Assembly: GCA_050294475.1 (NCBI GenBank)
Contig: JBNKOE010000005.1
Location: 1 to 64,000, forward strand
From: Thalassobellus sp050294475
GTDB lineage: Bacteria > Bacteroidota > Bacteroidia > Flavobacteriales > Flavobacteriaceae
DNA: 64,000 bases
Direction: 5' to 3'
The notes under the pieces: model-generated
Databases searched by the model: none
What the model was told of the DNA's origin: nothing
What the model saw: the letters and a program-made list of their open reading frames with translations, nothing else
Position numbers and translations under genes: made by a program
In this document: piece by piece, positions 36,614-47,055 of the stretch
Layout: every line of letters begins with the position of its first letter
Numbering within the stretch: position 1 is the stretch's first letter

Positions 36614-36624
36614 TTCTTAACTGG

Positions 36625-38571
36625 TTAGATTACTAATGTTATTGATGTCCCTTTATTTAAGTCACTTTTAATTTTCAAATTAGCATTTATATCATGAGCT
36701 CTCTTTTTCATATTGTTAAGCCCGTTTCCTAATGTTGTTTCATTTTCTTCAAACCCATTTCCGTTATCTTCAACCATAAACGCTATGCTCTGTTTTGTTT
36801 TTTTTATATCAACAGTAACATTTGAAGCTTTAGAATATTTTATGGCATTATTTATTGCTTCTTGAATAATTCTATAAATATTCATACCCACAACCGACTT
36901 AAATTCTAAATCCTTTGAAAGAGTTTTATCAATATTAAACTCAAAATCTATTGAATTAGATACTTGATCTGCATTATCAATAAAATTGGAAATGCGCCCT
37001 TGCAAATCCTCTAAAGAAATGGCATTTTTATTCATTGCCCATATCGTATCTCGCAATTCATAAATAGTATCTTTTGTAAAAGAACTAATCGTATTTAACT
37101 TGCTACTTAGCTTATCATTTTTAATTTTAAAACCATATTGCAAATTATCTATAGACGAAATAATGAAGGTTAATTGAGCCCCTATATTATCATGTAAATC
37201 GCGTGATATTTTTAAGCGTTGTTCGTTTAGTTTATTTTGTGTTTCAATTTTAACCAACGCTTCTTTTAATTCGCTTTCTTTTTTAAGTTGCTCATTTTTT
37301 AATTTTTGTTGCTTATAAATAAGATAACCTAATAGAGATAAAACAATTATTAAAACACCCAAGCCAATTATTTGAGTATTTTTTTGATTTAAATGAAGTT
37401 CTTTTTCGGCTAAATCTGCCCGTTGTGTCTCAATTTCCTTCTCTCTCTCTACAGTATTATATTTTTCTTGAATTTCTGCAACTTCTTTGGTTACCCTACT
37501 ACTAAAAATAGTATCATTTATTGCTTTAAACAAACGTTTATAATAAATTACACTATCTGGGTTTTTCTTGATAGCAAAATATGTTGAAAACTTATCGTAA
37601 GCATCCATTTTAAGTTCATTCGCATTAGATGCTTTAGCAAGACTCAAACCTAATCTTAAATAATCCTCTACTTCGGTATACCTTCCTATATCTAAATTGA
37701 TTCCTCCTAAGTGAATTGCTGTACTAGCAATTCCATAATTATCATTTAATTTTTTTCTTAAATTCAACGATTTTAAAATTAAACTAAAAGCTTTATCAGA
37801 GCTACCTTTTTCATATAAAACACCTCCATAATTATTATACAAAGCAGCCAATTCACTTTCAAAATTATGTTTCTTAGCTAACTTTATACCTTTTTCATAA
37901 TACAAAGAACTTTTTGTGTTATCATTTAAAAGATAATAAGCATTAGCAATATTATTATAAGAATGTACTAAAGCCTTATAATCTTTAATTTCTTTATTAG
38001 TTTTAGCTATTTCTAAATGAATATTAAGTGCTTTTTTATACTGCTTTAGCCCTTTATAGATATTAGCCATATTGTTTTCTATAGCTATTGTATATCTTAA
38101 ATGATTTCTACTTTTATATATTTTTAAAGCTTTAGTGGCATAAAAAATGGCCGAATCCATTTCAAATGTATTTTGATAAACAAGTCCAATTTTATTATAC
38201 AATCCTGCAATGCCTAATGTATCAAGTAATTTTGTTCTAATTTTTAAGGACTTCCTATAATAATTTAACGATTTAGAATATGCTGCTAACCCATAATACA
38301 AGATTCCAATATCATTAAATGCCTGAGCTTCTCCTACCTTGTTATGAGTATTTTTAGATAGATTTAAAGCAAGGTTTCCATATACAAAAGCAGAATCGAT
38401 TGATATATTTCTGTAATACCAACATAAATCACTGTAAGACTTAATTTTTATTGAATCTTTTGGGTTAGAATAAATTACTTGCTTTAAACTATCAATAATT
38501 TTTTTTGTGTCCTGAGAAAAAGAGCAAAAACAAAACAACATGAATACTATAAAGACAAACTTATTCTTCAT
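36625..38571 (-). CDS. TPR-containing sensor histidine kinase (HisKA_3 type)
   Basis: A 648-residue kinase. It starts with a signal peptide (to about residue 20) and a periplasmic TPR superhelix (about 40-350, with repeats such as AQAFNDIGILYYGLAAYSKS and NMANIYKGLKQYKKALNIH). One membrane helix (about 397-415) and a coiled coil follow. The HisKA_3 motif ISRDLHDNIGAQLTFI holds the phosphorylated His. HATPase has QEAINNAIKYSKASNV and MVEDNGNGFEE. It pairs with the adjacent NarL-type regulator. The ligand sensed through the TPR domain is unknown. Confidence 0.93.
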   Translation of the reverse strand: MKNKFVFIVFMLFCFCSFSQDTKKIIDSLKQVIYSNPKDSIKIKSYSDLCWYYRNISIDSAFVYGNLALNLSKNTHNKVGEAQAFNDIGILYYGLAAYSKSLNYYRKSLKIRTKLLDTLGIAGLYNKIGLVYQNTFEMDSAIFYATKALKIYKSRNHLRYTIAIENNMANIYKGLKQYKKALNIHLEIAKTNKEIKDYKALVHSYNNIANAYYLLNDNTKSSLYYEKGIKLAKKHNFESELAALYNNYGGVLYEKGSSDKAFSLILKSLNLRKKLNDNYGIASTAIHLGGINLDIGRYTEVEDYLRLGLSLAKASNANELKMDAYDKFSTYFAIKKNPDSVIYYKRLFKAINDTIFSSRVTKEVAEIQEKYNTVEREKEIETQRADLAEKELHLNQKNTQIIGLGVLIIVLSLLGYLIYKQQKLKNEQLKKESELKEALVKIETQNKLNEQRLKISRDLHDNIGAQLTFIISSIDNLQYGFKIKNDKLSSKLNTISSFTKDTIYELRDTIWAMNKNAISLEDLQGRISNFIDNADQVSNSIDFEFNIDKTLSKDLEFKSVVGMNIYRIIQEAINNAIKYSKASNVTVDIKKTKQSIAFMVEDNGNGFEENETTLGNGLNNMKKRAHDINANLKIKSDLNKGTSITLVI

Positions 38572-38576
38572 AAAAA

Positions 38577-38858
38577 TTAATACTTATCAAATATAAATTT
38601 TTGAATTAAAATTAATTCTTGGATTACCTTAAATAACCGATTAGGAAGTGTACTATGAAAATCATCAAATAATAAAATCTTTTGATGATTTATTATATGC
38701 TTAGCCTTTTCAATTTTATATTTATTTTCCAAATTAATTAAAATCTTTTTTCCATTTTTATTAATGTGATTAATCGCTAAAAAAAACTTAATAATAAATA
38801 AAACTAAAATAAATATTACCGAAGTTATTGTAATATTAAAAAACAAATTAAGATTCAT
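38577..38858 (-). CDS. small membrane protein upstream of the kinase
   Basis: A 93-residue protein with one membrane helix (about residues 8-29, ITITSVIFILVLFIIKFFLA) and a basic cytoplasmic tail. It has no recognised family. The stop is 5 bp before the sensor-kinase start, suggesting co-transcription, so it may be a membrane partner of the two-component system. It may also be a non-coding open frame in AT-rich DNA. The upstream 38859-39107 stretch holds nothing I can name. Confidence 0.45.
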   Translation of the reverse strand: MNLNLFFNITITSVIFILVLFIIKFFLAINHINKNGKKILINLENKYKIEKAKHIINHQKILLFDDFHSTLPNRLFKVIQELILIQKFIFDKY

Positions 38859-39107
38859 ACACAAGGCTTTTACGTTTTTAAAAAAAAGGATATTTTAAAC
38901 TAAGCTGATGTAAAAAAAACACCAACTACAAATCTTTTTTATTGATTTAAATAGCTGATGTTTTTTAATATGAACTGATTAATAGCATTTTAAATTTAAC
39001 CTAATATATTGAACATCAGATAATTTTTCGATTAAGTGTTATAAAAAAAGATTAAGCGCAATAATGAAATTTACCACGCCTAATCAAACAAATCTCAACA
39101 ACAAGAT

Positions 39108-40958
39108 TTATTCTTTAAGGTTGTAAGAATAAATGGTACTTCCGTTTGCTAAATAATATAAATACCCCGCAATCTCATCAACTTCATATGTTGGCTTTTT
39201 GTCTTTTAAAACAATTTCCTTCTCTACCATTCCAGAATCTTTATTAACTTTCACTAAACCTACACCATCATCAAGTTTTGTTAAGATAAATTGAGCGTCT
39301 TTAGTTGCAGCTGTAGCTCTAAAACGTTTAGCCATTTCGTTAAACGAAGCTGTTGCAATGGCTTGAAACATATCTGCTTCTCGCTGTTTTTGGGCACCAA
39401 ATTGATTGTATTGCCCTATCGCATTTTTATTAGCTCCTGCCTGAAAGCTCGCTTGTGACATAGCTGCAGTTGACGCTAAAGCTAATGCACTTAAAGCTAC
39501 TATAGCAAAAGCACTTTTACCTGGAGAACGAAAATATTTATGAAAACTTTCTGAACCATCAAAACCAAGCATCATCATATTCTGATCTGAAGACAACAAT
39601 AATCCTTTATCTCTAATCTCTAAACTTGTGGGGTCTTCCTTTTCATCAAAACTATAAGTTGCCAAGGAGCTTACATCACCTGAATTTTCATCTATAGCAA
39701 TCATTTCTTCTCCAGTACTAATTAAATATCTGCTGTGTGCCTGATCATAAACACTTGTAACTGCTTTAGCTCGCTTATATTTTATAGGCTTACTCCATAT
39801 AGACTCCCCTGTTTCTAAATTAATAATATTGGCATCACTATCGGTTATATAAATCATACCTTGTTTAGTTAATGCCATGGTATGAATATTTTCACCTGTT
39901 TTTAGAGGTTTTTTAAATAATGGTTGTCCATCAAACGATATTTTATTAATTCCACCTTCTCCTATACCAAATAAAATTCCGTCATCCATAATGTAAAAAT
40001 GTTGTACATAACCTTTAGTTTTCGGAGCTTTTTCCCAAAGATCTTCTCCTGTACTTGCCGATAAAAATGAAATATTACTTTGCGCTTTTGCTGCTGCTAA
40101 TTTTGCTAAACCTCCTTTACCAGTACTTGCTACATCACTAACAATAGCTAAACCTTTAGGAGTAATCTCGAAATTTGAAACATAACCTTTTAATTTTTTT
40201 CCGTCAGACCACAACTCAGAACCATTGCTACTTACTTTATGTACTTCATGATTTTTTCCTTTATTTACAAAAGCATATAAAGATTTTCCATCTTCAGCAG
40301 GTTCAACAAAAGCAACATTTCTTAAATCGGCTGTCCAAGTTTCATTACCTGTTGCTAAATCAATTCGATATAATCGCTTTTGAGAAGAAACAATTAAACC
40401 TCCATGAATTATTTTAGGAGTACCAGTCATAATTTCAGTTCCTTTTAGGTATAAAAGTTTTTCTTCCTTTCCTGTTCCCATATCATAAATTCCAATAGCC
40501 TGTGCATACTTTTCTTTAGCTGTACGTTGCCCAGAAACAATAAGTTTATTTTCTGGCAACAATAAAGTTGGTTGTCCGGCTGCTTTCCATCCATTTGCTT
40601 TTGTATCAAATAATCTTTTACCAGAAACAACATCAATAACACTTTGCTTTGCAGAAATACCCGCAAATCCTGCTTGTCCTACCATAACGTAAGGCGTATT
40701 TGGTATAATATTTATTTCCTCTTCTTTTACTTTTCCATAATCGTCAAAATTAAAAAGTAAGCCTTCTTGTCCAGGTTTAATACCTGCCAATCCTTTTCCG
40801 TGAGTTATTAACAATACTCCTGAACTGGTAAGAGTCATTTTCTCAACCTTACCTCCCAAATCATAATTAAAATTTGGAACTTCTGCTCTTTGTGCATTAA
40901 CTGTTGTCATTAATAGCGTGGCTATTAAAAATGACATTAATTGACTAAGTTTTCTCAT
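39108..40958 (-). CDS. PQQ-like beta-propeller exported protein
   Basis: A 616-residue exported protein. Signal peptide to about residue 22, then repeated PQQ-type blades through the chain (VISGQRTAKEKYAQAIGIYD, ETWTADLRNVAF, SASTGEDLWEKAPKTKG, NLETGESIWSKPIK). An Ala-rich hydrophobic stretch at about 480-500 (FAIVALSALALASTAAMSQA) interrupts the last blades. No catalytic residue can be assigned, and the propeller more probably binds proteins or polysaccharide. It lies 21 bp after the DUF6252 lipoprotein gene in the same operon. Confidence 0.78.
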   Translation of the reverse strand: MRKLSQLMSFLIATLLMTTVNAQRAEVPNFNYDLGGKVEKMTLTSSGVLLITHGKGLAGIKPGQEGLLFNFDDYGKVKEEEINIIPNTPYVMVGQAGFAGISAKQSVIDVVSGKRLFDTKANGWKAAGQPTLLLPENKLIVSGQRTAKEKYAQAIGIYDMGTGKEEKLLYLKGTEIMTGTPKIIHGGLIVSSQKRLYRIDLATGNETWTADLRNVAFVEPAEDGKSLYAFVNKGKNHEVHKVSSNGSELWSDGKKLKGYVSNFEITPKGLAIVSDVASTGKGGLAKLAAAKAQSNISFLSASTGEDLWEKAPKTKGYVQHFYIMDDGILFGIGEGGINKISFDGQPLFKKPLKTGENIHTMALTKQGMIYITDSDANIINLETGESIWSKPIKYKRAKAVTSVYDQAHSRYLISTGEEMIAIDENSGDVSSLATYSFDEKEDPTSLEIRDKGLLLSSDQNMMMLGFDGSESFHKYFRSPGKSAFAIVALSALALASTAAMSQASFQAGANKNAIGQYNQFGAQKQREADMFQAIATASFNEMAKRFRATAATKDAQFILTKLDDGVGLVKVNKDSGMVEKEIVLKDKKPTYEVDEIAGYLYYLANGSTIYSYNLKE

Positions 40959-40979
40959 TGTTGATTTTGTTTTAATAGT

Positions 40980-41522
40980 TTATATAGTTTGCTTGTTTAG
41001 ATTAAAAGATCCATCGGTAATATTCTTTATAGAATTATCTCCTAAAACATTTTTACATTTAAAGCTAAATGTTCCAACAATCTTAGTATCTGTTTCTTCT
41101 GAAACTGAAATAGAACCCACTAATGTATCATCGTAAGGAGCTTGCCAAAGCTTGGTAGTTGAAGCTGTAGGGTTACTCAAATTAACATCTGTTTCTGTAT
41201 AAGATGCTGAATTAGTAACCGCTATGTTTGCACCTGTAAACTCATAGGTTCCTTCTCCATCATATCCAAATACAGTTAATGCAAAAGCATTACCATCACT
41301 ATTTGAAGCTATAATTATTAAATTTTTACCTGGTCCAGCTGTTGCAACGGTAGCCGAAGATGAAATCTCCATAGATTTATATGATGTCCCGTCAACTTTT
41401 GCTGTTAATGTTCCTGAAGGTGCATTTCCTCCACTTCCTCCATCATCACTTGTAGAACATGACGAAAATGTTATTACTGAAATTACTGTTAGAAATAACA
41501 TGCATTGTTTTAATTTTCTCAT
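40980..41522 (-). CDS. DUF6252-like lipoprotein
   Basis: A 180-residue lipoprotein. The signal ends in SSCST (Cys about residue 22), followed by a Gly/Ser-rich linker and a beta-sandwich-like body with SGTLTAKVDGTSYKSMEI and the typical ILGT/ISVSEET, FSFKCKNVLGDNSIKNITDG segments of DUF6252. The start at 41522 (MRKLKQCMLFLTV) avoids a longer hydrophobic N-terminus. First gene of an operon with the PQQ-propeller protein, so both may act together at the envelope. Confidence 0.75.
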   Translation of the reverse strand: MRKLKQCMLFLTVISVITFSSCSTSDDGGSGGNAPSGTLTAKVDGTSYKSMEISSSATVATAGPGKNLIIIASNSDGNAFALTVFGYDGEGTYEFTGANIAVTNSASYTETDVNLSNPTASTTKLWQAPYDDTLVGSISVSEETDTKIVGTFSFKCKNVLGDNSIKNITDGSFNLNKQTI

Positions 41523-41625
41523 TTTAGAATTTGTTTTTATGATTAATAGCATCACAAATTTGTAACTTTATGAGAATGAAATCAATACGAAGAATTACGT
41601 ATTTTTAAACTTTAGGAAATAAAAA

Positions 41626-41651
41626 AAGATTGTCTATAAACAGACAATCTT
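41626..41651 (-). terminator. terminator after GSCFA gene
   Basis: AAGATTGTCT (41626-41635) pairs perfectly with AGACAATCTT (41642-41651). On the minus strand a T-tract (TTTTTTT) follows, so it ends transcription arriving from the GSCFA gene. Confidence 0.85.
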
Positions 41652-41808
41652 AACTTTAAACGCATTAGAATCACTTCTTGTAAAAACCCTCAATAATTTA
41701 ATTCTAATACAAAATAGAGAAATAAATCTTTATATAAATAGCAAATATTATAAACAGCTTTTACAATAATAACAATGTAAACATATAGAAAAACAAGTTG
41801 ATTTAAGG

Positions 41809-42753
41809 CTAAAACATTATATGCTTATGCTTTTTTTGAAGTTGAATTTGTTTTTCTTTAATATTTAAAAGAAATTTTTGATGGGCTTCTGATTGTGGAT
41901 TAAATGCTTTATGCTGAAGTCCTTTTTGAATACTATCTACTTCTTCCATAGTATTTATAGCTTCTGTAGTAACCCAAACATCTTTGAATTTGTCCCAGAT
42001 ATAGTTAATAGCTAACCGATTTGGATGCACCATATCATCAGCATAAAAACGATAATCGCGAAGTTCATCCATCATAATTTCATAAGATGAAAAATAAAAA
42101 GATAGATTGTTTACTACTTGATGAATCGCAGTAACTAAATGCGCTTTACTTCTCATATTTTCTACAAATCCATCTTTTATATGACGAATAGGAGACACCG
42201 TAAATAATATTGATACGTTATAATTTACACTCCTTATTAAACTTAGTATATTCTTTAAAGATTCTGACACTTCTTTAACAGACAACAGTTCTTTTGTAAA
42301 TTGCTTTTGAGGCACTTTATGGCAATTTGCTACAATATTGCCAGAAGAAACAGAACGATAAACCCAAGATGTTCCCAAAGTAATAACAATGTGTGAAGAT
42401 TTTTTTATTTGCTTATTTGTAACCTCTAAAATAAAATTCAAGTCTTTTAACAAGTCATTCTTAGACGTATTGCTCAACTTAGAATGTGCATCAAAACAAT
42501 GCCATTGCTCATTATAAAAAAACAAATCATCTTCGGAATACTTTTCTCCATTAATAGCTCTTTCAATTAATGTTTCAATAGCTTTAGGATGAAATAAAAC
42601 ACCAAACGGGTTTTGAGTGTTTTGAATTTTGAAATAATCCAACTTCTCACCTATATTTTCAACAAAACATGACCCTAACAAAAGTATATTAGAATGATAG
42701 TCTATAAGATTATCAGACTTCTTTTTTAATGGTATTTTGGTTTGAAGATTCAC
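41809..42753 (-). CDS. GSCFA domain protein (SGNH-hydrolase-like)
   Basis: A 314-residue GSCFA-family protein. The namesake GSCFVENIGEKL lies at about residues 27-38 and holds the nucleophile-like Ser. IVITLGTSWVYR matches the second block. DDMVHPNRLAINYIWDKF near residue 245 carries the DxxH-like motif of SGNH/GDSL esterases. A lipid- or glycan-esterase-like role is inferred. It lies 78 bp downstream of alaS on the same strand and could be co-transcribed. Confidence 0.9.
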   Translation of the reverse strand: MNLQTKIPLKKKSDNLIDYHSNILLLGSCFVENIGEKLDYFKIQNTQNPFGVLFHPKAIETLIERAINGEKYSEDDLFFYNEQWHCFDAHSKLSNTSKNDLLKDLNFILEVTNKQIKKSSHIVITLGTSWVYRSVSSGNIVANCHKVPQKQFTKELLSVKEVSESLKNILSLIRSVNYNVSILFTVSPIRHIKDGFVENMRSKAHLVTAIHQVVNNLSFYFSSYEIMMDELRDYRFYADDMVHPNRLAINYIWDKFKDVWVTTEAINTMEEVDSIQKGLQHKAFNPQSEAHQKFLLNIKEKQIQLQKKHKHIMF

Positions 42754-42831
42754 TTTTAATATTATAAAATCTTATATTATGAGATATCTCAATCGTGCCT
42801 CATTTCAAACATAGTTAGAAAATGAAAAGCT

Positions 42832-45444
42832 CTAAACAATATAATCTTTAGCCTTTTCTAAAGCCTCATCTATTCCAGCTGGATTCTTTCCGCCTGCAGT
42901 TGCAAAAAATGGTTGACCGCCACCACCACCTTGAATATATTTCCCAAGTTCGCGAACAACTAAACCAGCATTAAGCCCTTTACTTGCTACCAATTCTTTA
43001 GAAATATAACAAGATAATAACGCTTTACCGTTTTGTTCGGTTCCAAATATTAAGAATAAATTTTCAAACTGACTTCCTAATTCAAAAGCTACATCTTTTA
43101 TTCCTGAAGCATCTAAATCTAATTTCTTTGCTAAAAACTGAATACCGTTTATTTCTTGTAATTCAGATTTAAGCTCACCTTTTATGTTTTTAGCTTTATC
43201 TTTTAATAAAACATCTATTTGCTTTTTAAGACTTGCATTTTCTTCTTGTAAATTCTGTAATGCTTTAACAGGCTCTTGAGCATTATTAAGCAAATCTTTC
43301 ATTTCAAAATAAGCGCGGTTATTTTCAAAATAAAAATCTTTAACAGCATCATTAGTTATAGCTTCTATACGACGAATTCCTGCTGCTACAGCACCTTCAG
43401 ACACAATTTTAAAATGCCAAATATCACCAGTATTTTTAACATGTGTTCCTCCACAAAGCTCAATAGATTGTCCAAAACGAATTGCACGAACAGTATCTCC
43501 ATACTTTTCACCAAACAAACTCATTGCACCTTCAGCAATAGCTTCTTCTTTAGGTATATTACGTTTTTCTATTAAAGGTAATTTACCTTCAATTCTAGCG
43601 TTTACAAAGTTTTCTACATCGCGTAATTCTTCAACAGTAAGTTTAGAAAAATGCGAAAAATCGAAACGTAAATGCTTTGAATGTACCGCAGATCCTTTTT
43701 GTTCAACATGTGTTCCTAAAATTTCTCTTAAAGCTTGATGTAATAAATGTGTTGCTGTATGATTACATTCTGTTCTATAACGCTGTTTTTCATCAACAAC
43801 AGCTTTAAAGGTTTCATTTATGCGATTTGGTAAGTTTTTTGAGTAATGTATAATAACATTACTTTCCTTTTTAGTATCTAAAATATAAACCACATCACCA
43901 TGAGTATCTTCTAAATAACCTTTATCTCCTACTTGTCCTCCACCTTCAGCATAAAAAGGAGTTAAATTAAAGACTAATTGATACATTTCACCATCTTTTT
44001 TAGAGGTTACTTTTCTGTACCTAGTTAATTTTACCTGAGCTTCTAAGGTGTCATAACCAACAAACTCTTCATCAGCATCATCATCTAAAATAGTCCAATC
44101 ATCAGTAGTTATTTCACTTGCAGCACGCGAACGGCTTTTTTGTTTTTCAAGTTCTTTATTAAATCCTTCTTCATCTAATTTTAGATTTTTTTCAGAAAGA
44201 ATCAATGCTGTTAAATCTATTGGAAAACCATAAGTATCATATAATTCAAAAGCTTTTTCACCAGAAACAGTATCGTCTTTTGTTTCTTCAACAATTCTGT
44301 TTAATAATACAAGACCTTGATCTAAAGTTCTTAAAAAAGAGTGTTCTTCTTCTTTAATTACATTTTCTATAAGTTGTTTTTGAGCTTTTAATTCAGGAAA
44401 TGCGTGCCCCATTTTTTTACTCAAAACATCAACCAATCTATAAATAAATGGTTCTTTTTTATCTAAAAATGTAAAACCGTAACGTACTGCACGACGCAAA
44501 ATTCTTCTAATAACATATCCTGCACCAGTATTACTTGGTAACTGCCCATCGGCTATTGAAAATGCTACGGCACGAACATGGTCTGAAATAACTCGAATAG
44601 CAATATCTACCTTATCATCTTTACCATAATTTTTATTAGTGATAGTTTCTATCTCACGAATTATTGGTGTAAAAACATCGGTGTCGTAATTAGACTGTAC
44701 GCCTTGTAACACCATGCATAAACGTTCAAACCCCATACCAGTATCAATATGTTTATTTGGTAAAGACTCTAACGAGCCGTTAGCTTTACGGTTGTATTGC
44801 ATAAAGACCAAATTCCATATTTCTACCACTTGTGGATGATCCATATTCACCAAATCTTTCCCAGAAATTTTAGCTTTTTCTTCTGCTGAACGAATATCAA
44901 CATGAATCTCACTACAAGGCCCACAAGGACCTTGATCTCCCATTTCCCAGAAATTATCTTTCTTATTACCTTTTAAAATACGATCTTCAGGAACAAATTG
45001 CTTCCATAAATCGTAAGCTTCGGTATCCATTTCTAGTTTATCATCTTCACTACCCTCAAAAACGGTAACATATAATATATCTTTATCTATACCAAAAACC
45101 TCAGTAAGTAATTCCCAAGACCAAGCAATAGCTTCCTTTTTAAAATAATCGCCAAAACTCCAGTTACCTAACATTTCAAATAATGTATGGTGATAGGTAT
45201 CATAACCAACTTCTTCTAAATCGTTATGCTTACCAGACACACGTAAACATTTTTGAGTATCGGCAATTCGATTACTTTTAGGTTGGGCATTTCCTAAAAA
45301 ATATTCTTTAAAAGGCGCCATACCAGAATTTACAAACATTAAGGTTGGATCATCTTTTAACACCATTGGTGCAGATGGTACAATTGCGTGTTGCTTTTCT
45401 TTAAAAAAACTTAAAAACTTAGATCGAATATCTTGAGATTTCAT
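42832..45444 (-). CDS. alaS: alanine--tRNA ligase
   Basis: An 870-residue alanyl-tRNA synthetase, normal length. The class II core starts with MKSQDIRSKFLSFFKEKQH and has motif 2 around RIADTQKCLRVSGKHND and GDQGPCGPCSEIH. The editing domain has the zinc-binding HTATHLLHQALREILG and CGGTHV. The C-terminal part has coiled-coil sequence and the glycine-rich GGGGGQPFFATAGGK segment. The -7-like box TATTTTTG lies about 190 bp upstream on the minus strand, implying a long leader. Confidence 0.98.
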   Translation of the reverse strand: MKSQDIRSKFLSFFKEKQHAIVPSAPMVLKDDPTLMFVNSGMAPFKEYFLGNAQPKSNRIADTQKCLRVSGKHNDLEEVGYDTYHHTLFEMLGNWSFGDYFKKEAIAWSWELLTEVFGIDKDILYVTVFEGSEDDKLEMDTEAYDLWKQFVPEDRILKGNKKDNFWEMGDQGPCGPCSEIHVDIRSAEEKAKISGKDLVNMDHPQVVEIWNLVFMQYNRKANGSLESLPNKHIDTGMGFERLCMVLQGVQSNYDTDVFTPIIREIETITNKNYGKDDKVDIAIRVISDHVRAVAFSIADGQLPSNTGAGYVIRRILRRAVRYGFTFLDKKEPFIYRLVDVLSKKMGHAFPELKAQKQLIENVIKEEEHSFLRTLDQGLVLLNRIVEETKDDTVSGEKAFELYDTYGFPIDLTALILSEKNLKLDEEGFNKELEKQKSRSRAASEITTDDWTILDDDADEEFVGYDTLEAQVKLTRYRKVTSKKDGEMYQLVFNLTPFYAEGGGQVGDKGYLEDTHGDVVYILDTKKESNVIIHYSKNLPNRINETFKAVVDEKQRYRTECNHTATHLLHQALREILGTHVEQKGSAVHSKHLRFDFSHFSKLTVEELRDVENFVNARIEGKLPLIEKRNIPKEEAIAEGAMSLFGEKYGDTVRAIRFGQSIELCGGTHVKNTGDIWHFKIVSEGAVAAGIRRIEAITNDAVKDFYFENNRAYFEMKDLLNNAQEPVKALQNLQEENASLKKQIDVLLKDKAKNIKGELKSELQEINGIQFLAKKLDLDASGIKDVAFELGSQFENLFLIFGTEQNGKALLSCYISKELVASKGLNAGLVVRELGKYIQGGGGGQPFFATAGGKNPAGIDEALEKAKDYIV

Positions 45445-45656
45445 TTATATCTTCTCTTTTCTATTAAATTATATTAATTGCAAAACAATTTTTATCTTTA
45501 CTCTCCATTTTTCATTTTAAATGGTGGAAAGAACAAAACTACAATTACATCAACACATATAGTATTGTAATAATTTTTTGTAGGTTTGGTCGTTTGCATA
45601 TAAACACAATCTTTTGGTTGAATTTCATGAATTGCAAAAATAGTATATTTTAGGTA

Positions 45657-46628
45657 ATGAGTAAGGTAAAATATTATTACGATTCCGAATCGCTTTCATA
45701 TAAAAAAATAGAGCGTAAAAAACGCACTACTTTTAAGTATGCTACTATGTTTTTATTAGCATCTGCATTATTTGGTTTTTTATTTGTTTTTTTAGCGAGT
45801 CAATATGTAGAATCTCCTAAAGAACGTGCATTAAAAAGAGAACTTCAAAACGCACAATTGCAATTTGAATTGTTAAATAAGAAAATGGATGAAGCTGAAT
45901 CTGTTTTAGCTAATATTGCAGATAGAGATAATAATATTTATCGTGTTTATTTTGAAGCAAACCCAATACCAGAAGCACAAAGAAAAGCAGGTTTTGGTGG
46001 AGTAAATAGATATAAAAAATTTGAAGGCTTTGACAATTCTAAACTTATTATAGAAAGCAATAAACGATTAGATATTTTACAAAAAGAGATTGTAGTACAA
46101 TCTAAATCTTTAGATGAAATAACAAAACTTGCTGAAGAAAAGGAAAAACTACTAGCTGCCATTCCAGCCATACAACCTGTTAGCAATGAAGATTTAACTA
46201 GAATGGCATCTGGTTATGGCATGAGAACAGACCCTTTTAACAAAACCAGAAAAATGCATTGGGGCATGGACTTTACTGCTCCAAGAGGCACGCCTATTTA
46301 TGCAACTGGAGATGGTATTATTACTAGAGCAGACAATAGATCTACTGGTTATGGCAACCATATTAGAATAGATCATGGTTTTGGATATGTTAGCCTTTAC
46401 GCCCATTTATATAAATACAATGTTAGAAAAAACCAAAAAGTAAAACGTGGCGATCTTATAGGTTTTGTTGGGAGCACAGGGCGATCTGAAGCACCACATT
46501 GCCACTATGAAGTTTTTAAAGACGGACAAAGAATTAACCCTATAAACTTTTATTACGGAAGTTTAACTGCTGAAGAATTCAGTAAACTATTGGAGCATGC
46601 TTCATTAGAAAACCAATCTCTAGATTAA
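45657..46628 (+). CDS. M23 family peptidoglycan endopeptidase
   Basis: A 323-residue membrane-anchored LytM-type protease. One helix (about residues 25-48, FKYATMFLLASALFGFLFVF) is followed by a coiled coil (about 55-100) and the M23 domain (about 200-310): MHWGMDFTAPRGTPIYATGDG, GNHIRIDHGFGYVSLYAHL and HCHYEVFKDGQRINP hold the Zn ligands. It cuts peptidoglycan cross-links during cell growth or division. The stop is one base before the MerR gene. A TATATTTT -7-like box lies 5 bp before the ATG. Confidence 0.92.
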   Translation: MSKVKYYYDSESLSYKKIERKKRTTFKYATMFLLASALFGFLFVFLASQYVESPKERALKRELQNAQLQFELLNKKMDEAESVLANIADRDNNIYRVYFEANPIPEAQRKAGFGGVNRYKKFEGFDNSKLIIESNKRLDILQKEIVVQSKSLDEITKLAEEKEKLLAAIPAIQPVSNEDLTRMASGYGMRTDPFNKTRKMHWGMDFTAPRGTPIYATGDGIITRADNRSTGYGNHIRIDHGFGYVSLYAHLYKYNVRKNQKVKRGDLIGFVGSTGRSEAPHCHYEVFKDGQRINPINFYYGSLTAEEFSKLLEHASLENQSLD

Positions 46629-46629
46629 T

Positions 46630-46959
46630 ATGCATGTAGATTTACCTGAAAAACGTTATTATGCTATAGGAGAAGTTGCAAAAGCTTTTGGCGTAAACAC
46701 CTCTTTAATTCGTTTTTGGGAAAAAGAATTCGACGTTTTAAAACCAAAGAAAAACGCTAAAGGAAATCGAAAATTTACTCCAGAAGATATTAAAAACCTT
46801 AAATTCATCCATCATCTTGTTAAAGAACGTGGTTTTACACTTGAAGGAGCCAAAATACATTTAAAAGAAGGTAAAAAAGACACTCTTAACAATTTTGAAA
46901 TAATAAGTAAATTGGAAGATATAAAAAATCAACTTATTAAAATTAAAGAACATCTTTAA
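46630..46959 (+). CDS. MerR-family transcriptional regulator
   Basis: A 109-residue MerR-type protein. The winged-helix DNA-binding part has YYAIGEVAKAFGVNTSLIRF and WEKEFDVLKPKKNAKGNRKF, followed by the dimerising coiled coil (IKNLKFIHHLVKERGFTLEG). No effector-binding domain is present. It starts one base after the M23 protease gene, so the two are probably co-transcribed. This order is common in flavobacteria as I recall. Targets are not evident. Confidence 0.92.
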   Translation: MHVDLPEKRYYAIGEVAKAFGVNTSLIRFWEKEFDVLKPKKNAKGNRKFTPEDIKNLKFIHHLVKERGFTLEGAKIHLKEGKKDTLNNFEIISKLEDIKNQLIKIKEHL

Positions 46960-47055
46960 TCATTCTCTTAAAAAAAACAATTTAACTTGTAACTTTTATA
47001 CAAGTTTTGTGTCATACACTACTAACAATTAAAAAGATTTTTAAAACTCACTATC

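Noticed and set aside
43276..43575. Plus-strand open frame inside alaS
   Set aside because: It is a shadow of the alanyl-tRNA synthetase gene; composition follows the real frame.
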